DNA of 64,000 nucleotides, taken from Rhodanobacter sp. (GTDB taxonomy: Bacteria > Pseudomonadota > Gammaproteobacteria > Xanthomonadales > Rhodanobacteraceae). This document shows, one piece after another, positions 1 to 9,256 of the stretch; the stretch's first letter is position 1, and each line of letters begins with the position of its first letter. A program made the translations under genes and the position numbers. The stretch covers positions 31,288 through 95,287 of the forward strand of contig JASBTI010000046.1 of NCBI GenBank assembly GCA_030148505.1, written 5' to 3'. The notes under the pieces are model-generated. The model made no database searches. It saw only the letters and a program-made list of their open reading frames with translations, and was not told the origin of the DNA.

Positions 1-1
1 C

Positions 2-472
2 AACGATCAGAAGCAACAGCAGCAGATCGACAACCTGACCCAGGAAATGCAGCAGAAATTCGCCAAGTACGATGCCCAGATCACCCAGATGGCGGGTCGG
101 GTACGGGTCGATGCGATTGCGCATTTTGCCTTCAATCAGTCGACCTTGCGTGATCAGGACAAACCGCTGCTGGAAGACTTCGCCAAGACGGTGGGCGCGC
201 ACTACCCCAATGCGATCGTGACAGTGGAAGGTTTTGCCGATCCGGCGGGTTCCAAAGCGTACAACCTGAAGCTTGGCGAGAAGCGCGCCGAGGCGGTGCG
301 TGATTATTTGGTCAGTACCGGCAAGCTGTCAGCGAGCCAGGTACGGGCGGTGAGCTATGGCAAGGCGAAAGATCGCCTGGTGGACCCTGGCAAGTCCGGT
401 GATCAGGGCGGACCGAATCGTCGCGTGACCCTGGTGGTCGATTTCGCCGGTGAGCAGCCGGCGGCCTCGTAA
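2..472 (+). CDS. OmpA-family outer membrane/peptidoglycan-binding protein (5' partial)
   Basis: The frame is open to the window edge, so the true start lies upstream. The visible part begins with a Gln-rich stretch that looks like the end of a coiled coil. It continues into an OmpA C-terminal domain over about the last 110 residues: an FAFNQSTL-type first strand, a VEGFADPAG segment, NLKLGEKRAEAV, and a final NRRV segment. In this family the domain binds diaminopimelate in peptidoglycan non-covalently from the periplasmic side. The N-terminal part, and therefore lipoprotein or beta-barrel type, cannot be seen. Two hairpins follow the stop, so the gene probably ends its transcription unit. Confidence 0.85.
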   Translation, partial: NDQKQQQQIDNLTQEMQQKFAKYDAQITQMAGRVRVDAIAHFAFNQSTLRDQDKPLLEDFAKTVGAHYPNAIVTVEGFADPAGSKAYNLKLGEKRAEAVRDYLVSTGKLSASQVRAVSYGKAKDRLVDPGKSGDQGGPNRRVTLVVDFAGEQPAAS

Positions 473-489
473 GACGCCCCATCCCCAAT

Positions 490-524
490 GCCAGGATTGC
501 GAGGTCCACCGTCGCGATCCTGGC
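490..524. repeat. Inverted repeat after the OmpA-family gene
   Basis: Arms 490-502 and 512-524 match at 12 of 13 positions (13 of 13 pairs if G-U is allowed) around a 9-base loop. No T-tract follows. It lies just before the T-tailed hairpin at 538-570 and may form a tandem terminator or an mRNA-stabilising stem. Confidence 0.6.
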
Positions 525-537
525 TACCGGCAAGAAG

Positions 538-570
538 CAGCCCGGTCGTCGGTGATCGGGCTGTTTTTTT
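538..570 (+). terminator. Rho-independent terminator
   Basis: A 7-bp stem (CAGCCCG / CGGGCTG) with a 12-base loop is followed directly by seven T residues. It lies 66 bases after the OmpA-family stop and ahead of the esterase gene, so it should end the upstream transcript. Confidence 0.8.
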
Positions 571-644
571 GACGGGTCCCAAGACATGGATCGGAGTGCG
601 TTGAATGGTCTAGTCTGCGTGGAGAACCGCCAGAGGATGCCCGC

Positions 645-2294
645 ATGACCCCCCACATCAGCCGGTCAAAGACCCCGCCCCGGTCCACGACGCCCCGTCG
701 CGCCTTGGTTGGTTTGCTGCTTTGCCTCGGCACACTGACGGCATCGGCATCGGCGATCGGCCCTGCGCCGCAGGTCCAGTTGCTTGCGGGCCGCATCGCC
801 GGTTTGCGCGTATCGCACGATGGCGTGACGCTGCGTGAATTCCAGGGCGTCCCCTACGCCGCACCACCGGTGGGGGCGTTGCGCTGGAAGCCCCCGCAGC
901 CGGTAGCGCCCTGGTCGGGTGTGCGGCAGGCGCGGCGTTTCGGGCCACGCTGCATGCAGCGGCCGCTGTTTGGTGACATGGTGTTTCGCGCCAACGGCAT
1001 GAGCGAGGACTGTCTGTACCTCAATGTCTGGACGCCGGCATCAGGGTCTGCCGTCACGCCGAAGCTGCCCGTGCTGGTGTACTTCTACGGTGGCGGTTTC
1101 GTCGCGGGAGACGGATCGGAGTGGCGCTACGACGGCGCCAGTCTGGCGCGCAGAGGCATCGTCACGGTCACGGTGAACTATCGGCTGGGCGTGTTCGGGT
1201 TCCTGGCATTGCCGGCCCTGGCCGCCGAGTCGCCACATCACGCGGCAGGCAACTACGGCCTGCTCGATCAACAGGCGGCGCTGCAGTGGGTCAAGGCGAA
1301 TATCGCGCGCTTTGGCGGCGACCCCGCACGCGTCACCATCGGTGGCGAGTCGGCCGGTTCGATCTCGGTCAGTGCGCTGATGGCCTCGCCGCTGTCACGT
1401 GGACTGATCGCCGGCGCGATCGGGGAGAGTGGCGCCCTGTTCGCGCCGATCGCACCGCTGCCACTCGCCGTGGCGGAACAGCAGGGCGAGATTTTCGCCA
1501 TGCATGTCGGTGCCGATTCGCTGGCGGCGCTGCGCGCGCTGCCGGCGCAGGTCTTGTTGCAGGCAAGTGCCCAGGGCAACGCTCCGTCTGCTATGCCCAA
1601 CATCGATGGCTATTTCCTGGACGAAGCCCCTGCGGTCACCTTCGCCCGCGGCGCGCAGGCGCATATCCCCCTATTGCTGGGCTCGAATTCGCAGGAAGGG
1701 TTCTATACCGCGATTCTCAAGCAGCAAGCGCCCACCCCGGCGCACTATCGCGCCGCGCTTGGTCGGTTGTTCGGCAAGCAGGCGGCCCCTGCTCTGGCGT
1801 TGTACCCCGGCGGCAACCAGGCCGAGGTGGAGCGCTCGGCCACGGCATTGGCCGGTGACATGTTCATCGCCCACACCACCTGGCGCTGGATGGCATGGCA
1901 ACGACGCACCGGCAAGGCGCCGGTGTATTTCTACTATTTTGCCCAGCCGCGGCCGGCCAAGCGACATCCCGCGCCCGGCGAAAAGCCGGATCCCGGTGCC
2001 GTGCACAGCGGCGAGATCGAGTATGCGCTGGGCAATCTCGACAGCAACCGCGTATATGCGTGGACGCCGACCGATCGCGCGGTGTCCCGCGTGATGGAGG
2101 GCTATTTCGCGCAGTTCATCAAGACCGGCAATCCGAATGGCTCGGGCTTGCCGGCGTGGCCGGCGGTGCGCACGTCCGACGGCGGCCTATTGCGCCAGAC
2201 CATCGACGCACACACGCATACCGCGGTCGATCGCGGTGCGGCGCGCCAGGCATTTCTGCGCCAGTTCTACGCGAAACATCCGGGCGAGCCGTGA
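645..2294 (+). CDS. Exported carboxylesterase, type B (alpha/beta hydrolase)
   Basis: A 549-residue serine esterase of the type B carboxylesterase/lipase family, predicted to hydrolyse carboxylic esters; the substrate is unknown. A hydrophobic segment at about 20-38 looks like a signal peptide, so it should act in the periplasm or outside. Family signatures are EDCLYLNVWTP at 121-131, a YGGGF oxyanion-hole segment near 148, and the nucleophile elbow GGESAG with Ser236. Length is normal for the family. The start is supported by AGAGGA seven bases upstream. It converges on the amidase gene with a 31-base gap. Confidence 0.9.
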   Translation: MTPHISRSKTPPRSTTPRRALVGLLLCLGTLTASASAIGPAPQVQLLAGRIAGLRVSHDGVTLREFQGVPYAAPPVGALRWKPPQPVAPWSGVRQARRFGPRCMQRPLFGDMVFRANGMSEDCLYLNVWTPASGSAVTPKLPVLVYFYGGGFVAGDGSEWRYDGASLARRGIVTVTVNYRLGVFGFLALPALAAESPHHAAGNYGLLDQQAALQWVKANIARFGGDPARVTIGGESAGSISVSALMASPLSRGLIAGAIGESGALFAPIAPLPLAVAEQQGEIFAMHVGADSLAALRALPAQVLLQASAQGNAPSAMPNIDGYFLDEAPAVTFARGAQAHIPLLLGSNSQEGFYTAILKQQAPTPAHYRAALGRLFGKQAAPALALYPGGNQAEVERSATALAGDMFIAHTTWRWMAWQRRTGKAPVYFYYFAQPRPAKRHPAPGEKPDPGAVHSGEIEYALGNLDSNRVYAWTPTDRAVSRVMEGYFAQFIKTGNPNGSGLPAWPAVRTSDGGLLRQTIDAHTHTAVDRGAARQAFLRQFYAKHPGEP

Positions 2295-2325
2295 GCCGGC
2301 CTGTCGCTGCGACCGTGCTGAGGAA

Positions 2326-3897
2326 TCAGCGCGTTGCCGCGGTGCGGAACCGGGGTGGACGACGGGCAGGGCTGGCATGTTCGAAGCCGCTGGCGATTTG
2401 GATCAGGGTCGGTTCGCTCCATTTCGCGCCGAAGAAGCTGATGCCCACCGGCAGGCCGTGTACGAAGCCCATCGGCACACTGATGTCGGGGTAACCGGCG
2501 ACCGCCGCTTCGCCGGCGCTGCCGCCGGGGAAGTGGCTGCCGTTGACCAGGTCGAGGCTCCAGGCCGGTCCGGTAGTGGGCGCCACCAGAGCATCCAGAT
2601 GATGAGCCGCCAGCGCCGCGTCAATGCCCTCGGGGCCGGCCAGACGTTTGGCCTCGGCGCGGGCCTTGCGATAGGCCGGTTCAGTCAGTGGGCCGCGTGC
2701 CTCGGCCTCGATCATCAGCTGCTGGCCAAACCAGGGCATTTCCTCGGCAGCGTGGGCCTTGTTGAAGGCGATGATATCGGCCAGCGAATGCACCTTCAGC
2801 CCGCTGCGTGTGGCCAGGTAGGCATTAAGATCGTGCTTGAACTCGTAGGAGGTGGCGAGATTTTCGTCATCGTCAAATGCATGCAGGTGCGGGATGGTTA
2901 CCGGGTCGACGATGATCGCCCCCGCGGCACGCATCGCGGCAAGCGCCTGTTCGAATACCTGATCGGTGGCGGGGCTGTAGCCGGTGAGGGCGCGCACCAC
3001 GCCGATGCGCTTGCCGCTGAGACCGTGCGGGTCGACGAAACGGCTGTAGTCGGTGGCGTGGCGGTCGGCATTGGCGGTAGCCGGGTCGCGTGGGTCGCTG
3101 CCCGCGATCACGGTGAGCAGGGCGGCCGCGTCGGCCACGCTGCGGGCCAGCGGGCCCGGCGTGTCCTGTTCGCGGGTCACCGGTACGATACCGGCACGGC
3201 TGACCAGACCGAGGGTGGGTTTGATGCCGACGATGCCGTTGATGGACGAAGGACAGACGATCGAGCCGTCCGTCTCGGTGCCGACCGCAACTGGCACATA
3301 GCCGGCCGCCACGGCCACCGCCGGACCGGAGCTCGAGCCGCAGGCCGTGCGGGTAATCACATAGGGGTTGTGGGTCAGGCCGCCGCGTCCGCTCCAGCCA
3401 CCGGTGGCATGGAAGCCGCGGTAGTTGGCCCATTCGCTCATGTTGCCCTTGCCCAGGATGATCATCCCGGCGGCGCGCATCTTCGCCACCACGGTGGCAT
3501 CGCGCGCCGCCGGCGTGCCGACCATGGCCAGCGAGCCGGCGGTGGTCTGCATGCGGTCGGCGGTGTCGATATTGTCCTTGAGCACCGCGGGAATGCCCCA
3601 TAGCGGCCCCTTTGGGGACGTCGCGCCGGCCTTCGTCTGGAGTCGGGTGGCATCGCTCAGTGCATCGGGGTTGAGCTGGATGATGGCATTGAGACGCGGC
3701 CCGTGTTGATCGAACGCCCGTACCCGGGCTAGGGCTTCGAGGGTCAGCGCGGCGGGCGTCAAGCTGCCGTGCAGCATCGCGTCATGCAACTGCACGGTGC
3801 TGGCATCGCTGCCTAGTACAGGTGTGGCGGCATGGCTGCTGAGGGCTGGCAACAGCGTCAGTCCGGCAAGGGCCAGCGTGCGGAATGTCAGATGCAT
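2326..3897 (-). CDS. Exported amidase, amidase-signature family
   Basis: Hydrolyses amide bonds by the Ser-cisSer-Lys mechanism; the substrate cannot be told from sequence. From the chosen ATG the protein has 523 residues with a clean signal peptide (residues 1-23, ending SHAA). The triad is visible as Lys107 (GIPAVLKDN), the cis-Ser in GSSSG (about 189) and nucleophile Ser212 in GTETDGSI. The open frame runs 56 codons further upstream, but that extension is Arg/Thr-rich and would bury the signal peptide, so it was rejected. Exported amidase-signature enzymes of this size are common in Xanthomonadales. Confidence 0.88.
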   Translation of the reverse strand: MHLTFRTLALAGLTLLPALSSHAATPVLGSDASTVQLHDAMLHGSLTPAALTLEALARVRAFDQHGPRLNAIIQLNPDALSDATRLQTKAGATSPKGPLWGIPAVLKDNIDTADRMQTTAGSLAMVGTPAARDATVVAKMRAAGMIILGKGNMSEWANYRGFHATGGWSGRGGLTHNPYVITRTACGSSSGPAVAVAAGYVPVAVGTETDGSIVCPSSINGIVGIKPTLGLVSRAGIVPVTREQDTPGPLARSVADAAALLTVIAGSDPRDPATANADRHATDYSRFVDPHGLSGKRIGVVRALTGYSPATDQVFEQALAAMRAAGAIIVDPVTIPHLHAFDDDENLATSYEFKHDLNAYLATRSGLKVHSLADIIAFNKAHAAEEMPWFGQQLMIEAEARGPLTEPAYRKARAEAKRLAGPEGIDAALAAHHLDALVAPTTGPAWSLDLVNGSHFPGGSAGEAAVAGYPDISVPMGFVHGLPVGISFFGAKWSEPTLIQIASGFEHASPARRPPRFRTAATR

Positions 3898-4030
3898 GAG
3901 CGGAATCCGAAAATAGACCGCTTCAGTGTGCCGTATCGGCCGCGCGGAAGGGAAACGGTCCGTCGTCCTTTGCGTCAATGCGTCGGCCGTACCGCGTGGG
4001 TGGTGACTGCCGCCATCAGTCCGTTCGCCA

Positions 4031-5410
4031 TCAGTCCGTTGCCGGGTCGCCTTGTATGCCGCCATGGCGGCGCCGGCTTTTGGCGCCGTAGAGGGCGGCG
4101 TCCGCCACTTCGATCAAGGTGGCGATGTCCCTGCCATCCTCGGGCGCGTTGGCGATGCCGATGCTGACGGTAGGATAGGCGGGTTCTCGGCCTGCAGCGT
4201 GATCAATCGACTGCATCATCCGCTGGGCAATCTGGCGGGCCTGCGTCTTGTCTGCGTCGGGAAGAATGATCAGAAATTCATCGCCTCCATAGCGGCCCGC
4301 GCGATCGGTGTCGCGCAAGGACTCCCGCATTTTGGCGGCGACCCATTGCAGCGCCCGATCGCCGGCGCTATGGCCGAATTGGTCGTTGATCGCCTTGAAG
4401 CGATTGAGGTCGACCATGAAGATGCTGAGCGGTTGCTGCCGATGTGTATGAGTGTCGAGTTCGGCCTCCAGCGACGCCAGAATGCCGCGGCGATTGAGCA
4501 TGCCAGTCAAGGGATCTTCGGCAGCTTCCGTCAGCAGGGTCTGACGCGAGGCCTCCCACTGTTCCGCCATCGCGTTGAAGCGTTCGCCGAGGGCGGTCAA
4601 TTCGTCGTTGCCGGTGACCGGAAGCCGTATGCCCATCTTGCCCGCGCCAAGGCTTTGGGCCGCCTGACCGATTTCCCGGATGGGACGCAGCAGCGAATGC
4701 AGAAACGCAGCAAGTAGCAAAGCTGCTGCCGACAAGGTAATGATCCAGCTCCACATCAACCATCTCAGTTGCGAATGACGGGCTGCCACTGCGCGCATGT
4801 AGCGGGCCTGCACGAGTAGGGCCAGTTCCCTGCGTGCTTGACCGATCTCGCGAATGGACTGCTGGAGCTCCTGACGGTCCAGATTGTCGGCAGCCCGACC
4901 GTCCCTGGGATGAAGCGACCGCACCTGCTCGATCAAGCGCTTTATCGAAGGGCGTGCCTTGCGCCATGCCTGCTGGGCCGAGAGCACCGTGTGCTCGGGC
5001 AGGTCGCCACGGTGATCGCTGCTTTCAATGTTGCTGAAGGTGTTGTCGATGTTGTCGGTGAGGCCACCAAAGTCGGGTATGGATTCATTGGACTGTGCCT
5101 CCAGTTCATCAACCAGGGCGCGCTGCAGGTAGTGCTCCAGGGTGGTCAGTGGCAGCAAGGTGTGGATGGACTCTTCCACCGAATCGCGGAAGGCGGTTTC
5201 CTGATCGTTCAAGATGATCGCGCTGACCGCGCTGAGCACAACCATCGGTAACAGCAGCAACATCGCAATGGCGACGATGCGCTGACCGACGGAAAATTGC
5301 CGGAGTTGTCGTTCTAGAAGCATGAGGGCATTGAGATCCTTGGATACGGGTGAGCTGACGGTCTGTGGAGCGGTGGTCACAAGTGCCGGCGATGCCCCGC
5401 TTCCTGCCAT
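4031..5410 (-). CDS. Membrane HAMP-GGDEF diguanylate cyclase
   Basis: Predicted to make cyclic-di-GMP from two GTP at the inner membrane. Order: N-terminal transmembrane helix (about 45-68), periplasmic helical sensor region (about 70-215), second transmembrane helix, HAMP linker (LLRPIREIGQAA), then a GGDEF domain. The active site reads RYGGDEF and is preceded five residues earlier by RDTD, an RxxD inhibitory site, so product feedback is likely. The ligand sensed by the periplasmic part is unknown. The start is uncertain: an in-frame ATG at 5323 would remove 29 residues lying before the first helix. Divergent from the trehalase gene. Confidence 0.88.
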   Translation of the reverse strand: MAGSGASPALVTTAPQTVSSPVSKDLNALMLLERQLRQFSVGQRIVAIAMLLLLPMVVLSAVSAIILNDQETAFRDSVEESIHTLLPLTTLEHYLQRALVDELEAQSNESIPDFGGLTDNIDNTFSNIESSDHRGDLPEHTVLSAQQAWRKARPSIKRLIEQVRSLHPRDGRAADNLDRQELQQSIREIGQARRELALLVQARYMRAVAARHSQLRWLMWSWIITLSAAALLLAAFLHSLLRPIREIGQAAQSLGAGKMGIRLPVTGNDELTALGERFNAMAEQWEASRQTLLTEAAEDPLTGMLNRRGILASLEAELDTHTHRQQPLSIFMVDLNRFKAINDQFGHSAGDRALQWVAAKMRESLRDTDRAGRYGGDEFLIILPDADKTQARQIAQRMMQSIDHAAGREPAYPTVSIGIANAPEDGRDIATLIEVADAALYGAKSRRRHGGIQGDPATD

Positions 5411-5537
5411 GGGCGTGACAAGATCTTCAGCCGCGGCGGTTTTCGTTGGGACTGCGTGTCGGAGGTGGTTTCAGAGCCCGTGGTTGCGCTACCGTTTCCG
5501 CGGTCCTCGAACACATGCAGATGATGGTGGGATGTTG

Positions 5538-7205
5538 ATGAAAGATTTCTGGCGTTTTCCCCTGGGCATTCTCGGCGCACTGCTGGCCAGCACTGTGTCG
5601 GCCAACCCGCCGGATTCCTTAAAGACACGTGCCTACATTGATCATGCCTGGGCCACCCTGACCCGCTCAATGGAAGACTGCTCCGCCTTGCGCGACAGCA
5701 AGCTGGCGACGCGTCCGGTGCTGTACCTGCCGGCGGAGCTGCCGAGACCGGCGCAGCTCGACGGCATCCGTCGGCGTTGCCATGTCGATGTGCGGGTGTT
5801 GCCGCAAGTAATCGGCCAGCTTGGCGATCTTTCGCCGCTGAAGCTACCGGTGCAGGGGTTGCTCTATTTGCCGCATCCGTATGTGGTGCCGGGCGGCTTC
5901 TTCAACGAAATGTATGGCTGGGACAGCTACTTCATCGTGCTGGGCCTGATCGCCGATCATCACGACACGCTGGCTCGGGGCATGGTCGACAACGCCTTGT
6001 TCGAGGTGCAGCACTACGGCGCGGTGCTGAATGCCAATCGCAGCTATTACCTGACCCGTTCGCAGCCCCCGTTTCTGTCCTCGATGATTCGCGCGGTGCT
6101 GGATGATCCGGCCAGTTTCCGCGACCCGGCCGCCGCACGTGCATGGCTGGCGCATGCGTATCCGCTGGCCGTCCGCGACCATGCCACCTGGCTGCGCCGA
6201 AAGCACCGCGCCGGGGATACCGGCCTGGCGCGCTACTACGGCTACGGCGGTGCCAGTCCGGTGCTGGAGATGCACAACAGCGATTATCTGCGCGGCGTGA
6301 TCGACTGGCTGTTGGCCCACCGCGCAGCGGATCGCGGCTACCTGGTCAAGGCATCCGAACATCCTGGCTCGGCCGAAGCCGAACGACTGCGAATAACCAG
6401 TTGCGATGTGCGGGCGTCGAAAGTTTGCGCTGGCGCGTGGTCAAAGGGCTACCGCTTGAGCGCGGATTACTACCTCGGCGACCGCGCGATGCGCGAGTCC
6501 GGTTTCGACACCACGTTCCGGATGGGGCCGTTCGGCGGTTCCACCCATCACTACGCACCGGTGGATCTGAACGGCTTGCTGTACCGCTATGAGCGCGACC
6601 TGCACGATTTTGCCACACGCCTGGGGCGCAAGGCCGATGCCGCGCACTGGGCCGACGTTGCCGCGGCCCGTCGCACGGCTATCAACAAGTACCTGTGGCG
6701 GCCTGATCGCGGCATGTACATGGACTACGATTTCGTCGCCGGCAAGCCGTCAGACTATGCCTTTGTCACCACGTTCTATCCGTTGTGGGCCGGGGTAGCC
6801 TCCAAGGCGCAGGCTGCGGCGTTGGAGTCCAGACTGGGCTTGTTCGAGCGCAAGGGTGGTTTGCAGATGAGCGATCATGTCAGCGGCGCGCAGTGGGATG
6901 CCCCGTTCGGCTGGGCGCCGACCAACTGGCTGGCCGTCGATGGCCTGAATCATTATGGTTTCCATGCCGATGCCCGCCGTATCGCGCGGAAATTCACCGC
7001 CACCATTGATCGCAGTCTCGCCGCGGACGGCACCATCCGTGAAAAATACAACATGGTCAGCGCTAACGCCGATGTAAGGATCACCGCCGGCTACAAGGCC
7101 AATGTGATCGGATTCGGCTGGACCAACGCGGTGTATCTGAAGCTGCGCCAACTGCTGGACGCGTCGCCCTCCGCGGTGATGCTGCATCGCCAGCCGCGAC
7201 CCTGA
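5538..7205 (+). CDS. treA: Periplasmic trehalase, GH37
   Basis: Hydrolyses trehalose to two glucose. The chosen ATG lies 6 bases after GGTGGG and starts a signal peptide ending near SANP, giving 555 residues, close to E. coli TreA. An ATG at 5532 is possible but would touch the ribosome binding site. Both GH37 signatures are present: PGGFFNEMYGWDSYF and QWDAPFGWAP. The general acid Asp is in SGFDTTFR and the Glu base in REKYNM. The glycine-rich GGGGEY loop that normally precedes GFGWTN is missing; the stretch there reads ITAGYKANVIGFGWTN. The neighbours are unrelated, so nothing more is said about regulation. Confidence 0.87.
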   Translation: MKDFWRFPLGILGALLASTVSANPPDSLKTRAYIDHAWATLTRSMEDCSALRDSKLATRPVLYLPAELPRPAQLDGIRRRCHVDVRVLPQVIGQLGDLSPLKLPVQGLLYLPHPYVVPGGFFNEMYGWDSYFIVLGLIADHHDTLARGMVDNALFEVQHYGAVLNANRSYYLTRSQPPFLSSMIRAVLDDPASFRDPAAARAWLAHAYPLAVRDHATWLRRKHRAGDTGLARYYGYGGASPVLEMHNSDYLRGVIDWLLAHRAADRGYLVKASEHPGSAEAERLRITSCDVRASKVCAGAWSKGYRLSADYYLGDRAMRESGFDTTFRMGPFGGSTHHYAPVDLNGLLYRYERDLHDFATRLGRKADAAHWADVAAARRTAINKYLWRPDRGMYMDYDFVAGKPSDYAFVTTFYPLWAGVASKAQAAALESRLGLFERKGGLQMSDHVSGAQWDAPFGWAPTNWLAVDGLNHYGFHADARRIARKFTATIDRSLAADGTIREKYNMVSANADVRITAGYKANVIGFGWTNAVYLKLRQLLDASPSAVMLHRQPRP

Positions 7206-7239
7206 GTTGCCGTTGTCAGTGGGCCATTTTGGGCGAGGT

Positions 7240-7779
7240 TCAGGACCGTTTCGGGGCGCGTCGTGGCTTGCGCGGCCCCGGGGCGGAATGCGGTCCCTGG
7301 TCGGCGTCGACTTCATCGATCCAGCCGGCGCGCGAGCCGGGAAAAGCGTCGGCATACGGCACGTACGGTTTGATATCGAGAATTGGGGTGCCGTCGAGCA
7401 GATCCATGCCACGGACACGCAATGAGCGCTCGCCGATCGCCATCAATTCCACGGCAGAGAGGCCAAGCGGGTTGGGGCGGTGGGGCGAGCGGGTGGCCAG
7501 CACGCTGCGCTTGCCGCCACCCCGGGGCGGTTTCACCTCGGGTTTCCACCCCTCGCTGCGATGAAACTAGAAGACCAGCCAGATCCGTTCGAAACCGGCC
7601 AGGTCACGGAACGCCGCCGCCGGGAAATCCGCCACAAATTCGACCATGGCTTCGGCCACCGCGCCGGTTTCGGTGCCCTGCACCACACTGGACTGGTGCG
7701 GCGCATCGATGCGCCGCGTATAGGGCGAACGGACGAAGGCGATCGGATGGCAAGTGCAGTGGCAGGGTGTCTCAGGCAT
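7240..7779 (-). pseudogene. trmO: trmO (tRNA N6-threonylcarbamoyladenosine methyltransferase) interrupted by one in-frame TAG
   Basis: Read leftward, the frame opens with PIAFVRSPY and runs to GFERIWLVF, meets TAG at 7567-7569, and continues in the same frame as FHRSEGWKPEVKPPR, then ATRSPHRPNPLGLS and DGTPILDIKPYVPYADAF to a TGA at 7240. These are the successive conserved blocks of the TrmO/TsaA (UPF0066) family, which methylates t6A37 of tRNA-Thr using S-adenosylmethionine. No bases are missing; the TAG stands where a Tyr codon TAC or TAT would fit. Without readthrough only 70 N-terminal residues would be made. Either a recent nonsense mutation, a base-call error, or amber suppression explains it. 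Confidence 0.85.
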
Positions 7780-7923
7780 GGCGGTGGCATCCGGTCGTGG
7801 GCGGCAGATTATCCCACCCTGTGGCTTTCCCGGCCTCGCGCCGGTTGATGGAGTGGTTCGGGACTACTTTCCAAATGGCGCGTGCGCGTGCACCATGCTC
7901 GCCCGACCCGCGATGGCCCACGC

Positions 7924-8466
7924 ATGAGCAGCTTCGACGACGGTTTCGACCACGAGCATGATTCCGACCATGACTTCGACGAGGACGATGACTCGACGGA
8001 GTCCCGCGTCTGGCAGTTGTTGTTGCTGATCAACCCCGGCGACGAGGACGCCGCGCTGCAACAGTTTGCCGACTACCGTGAAGCCGCGGCCGATATCGAT
8101 GTGAACGATCTGGTGCCGATCGAGGTGATCGGCCGGGTGATCGATTGGCGCGCCGGTTTCATCGTGGATGCGCACGATCTGCGCGCGCTGATGCAGGCGA
8201 TCGACGAATTGGCGTCGCGCTGGAATCTGACGGTCGACTGGAACGGCGACCCGGACGACGACGGTTTCTTCGACGACCTCGATGCCGCCGAGCTGTTCTC
8301 GATCGCCTACGACCGTCTCGCCGAGTTCGGCTACACGCTGTGGGCCTGGGAAACCGAAGACGACTGTCTCGCCGGTTGGATGACCTTGACCCGCGACGGC
8401 GAGCCATTGCGCGAGCTGGCCACAGCGCTGGACATCAATCTTCGTCTGGGTAGCGAGGTAAGCTGA
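7924..8466 (+). CDS. Acidic conserved protein, DUF6630-like
   Basis: A soluble protein of 180 residues with no signal peptide. The first 25 residues are extremely Asp/Glu/His-rich and likely disordered. The remainder is a compact domain with many Asp, including WNGDPDDDGFFDDLD. It resembles proteins annotated DUF6630; the function is unknown. The chosen ATG (MSSFDDGFD) avoids 14 basic, non-conserved-looking codons of the longer frame. It is followed after 50 bases by a HAD hydrolase gene and may be cotranscribed with it. Confidence 0.7.
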   Translation: MSSFDDGFDHEHDSDHDFDEDDDSTESRVWQLLLLINPGDEDAALQQFADYREAAADIDVNDLVPIEVIGRVIDWRAGFIVDAHDLRALMQAIDELASRWNLTVDWNGDPDDDGFFDDLDAAELFSIAYDRLAEFGYTLWAWETEDDCLAGWMTLTRDGEPLRELATALDINLRLGSEVS

Positions 8467-8516
8467 TTGAACCGGCGGGTTGCTGTTCCCCTGCAGGCGG
8501 ACAAGAGAGGGTTGCC

Positions 8517-9227
8517 ATGCTGCAACTGATCGGCTTCGACGGCGATGACACGTTATGGCATAGCGAGGGTTACTACCGCGAGGCGAATGACGCGTTTGCC
8601 CGGATCATCGGCCGGTATGTCGATCTCGACGACGTGCACCAGCAGATGCTGGCCACCGAGCGGCGCAACCTCAAGCTGTTCGGTTACGGCGCCAAGGGCA
8701 TGACGCTGTCGATGGTGGAGACCGCGATTGCGGTGACCGATCAGCGCATCTCCGCTGCGGACATTCACCGGCTGGTGGCGCTCGGCAAGGCGGTATTGCA
8801 GCATCCGGTGGAACTGTTGCCAGGCGTCCGCGAAGCGGTGGAGGCGGTGGCGCAGCATCACCCGGTGGTGTTGATTACCAAGGGTGACCTGTTCCACCAG
8901 GAGCAGAAGGTTGCCAGCTCGGGTCTGGCCGGTCTGTTCCAGCGCATCGAGATCGTTTCGGAGAAAGACGCCGCAAGCTACCGGCGCGTGCTGGGTGAGT
9001 TCAACCTGCAGCCGGCGCAGTTCGCGATGGTGGGCAACTCGCTGCGCTCGGATATCGAACCGGTAGTGCGCCTCGGCGGCTGGGGCGTGCACATGCCGTA
9101 TCATCTGACCTGGGCGCATGAGCTGGAGCATGCTCTGGGCGATGACGAGCCACGCTTCATCACGGTAGACGCGCCGTCCGCGATTGCGGCGGCAGTAGCG
9201 CAGTTGAGCGAGCGTTCCTCGCTCTGA
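8517..9227 (+). CDS. HAD-family hydrolase
   Basis: A 236-residue haloacid-dehalogenase-like hydrolase, probably a phosphatase of unknown substrate. Motif I is FDGDDTLW with the Asp nucleophile at residue 8, followed by an alpha-helical cap. Motif II is in VVLITKG, motif III is the Lys in VSEKD, and motif IV lies in MVGNSLRSDI, where the family normally has a GDS-type acidic motif; here GNSLRSD keeps one Asp. AGAGGG lies six to seven bases before the start. Cytoplasmic. The gene follows the acidic DUF6630-like gene on the same strand. Confidence 0.85.
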   Translation: MLQLIGFDGDDTLWHSEGYYREANDAFARIIGRYVDLDDVHQQMLATERRNLKLFGYGAKGMTLSMVETAIAVTDQRISAADIHRLVALGKAVLQHPVELLPGVREAVEAVAQHHPVVLITKGDLFHQEQKVASSGLAGLFQRIEIVSEKDAASYRRVLGEFNLQPAQFAMVGNSLRSDIEPVVRLGGWGVHMPYHLTWAHELEHALGDDEPRFITVDAPSAIAAAVAQLSERSSL

Positions 9228-9256
9228 GCGTGCCTGGGGGGTGCGCTGCGCTGCCG

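Noticed and set aside
2137..3603. 488-codon rightward open frame opposite the amidase
   Set aside because: Shadow of the amidase gene, whose catalytic triad and signal peptide are clear.
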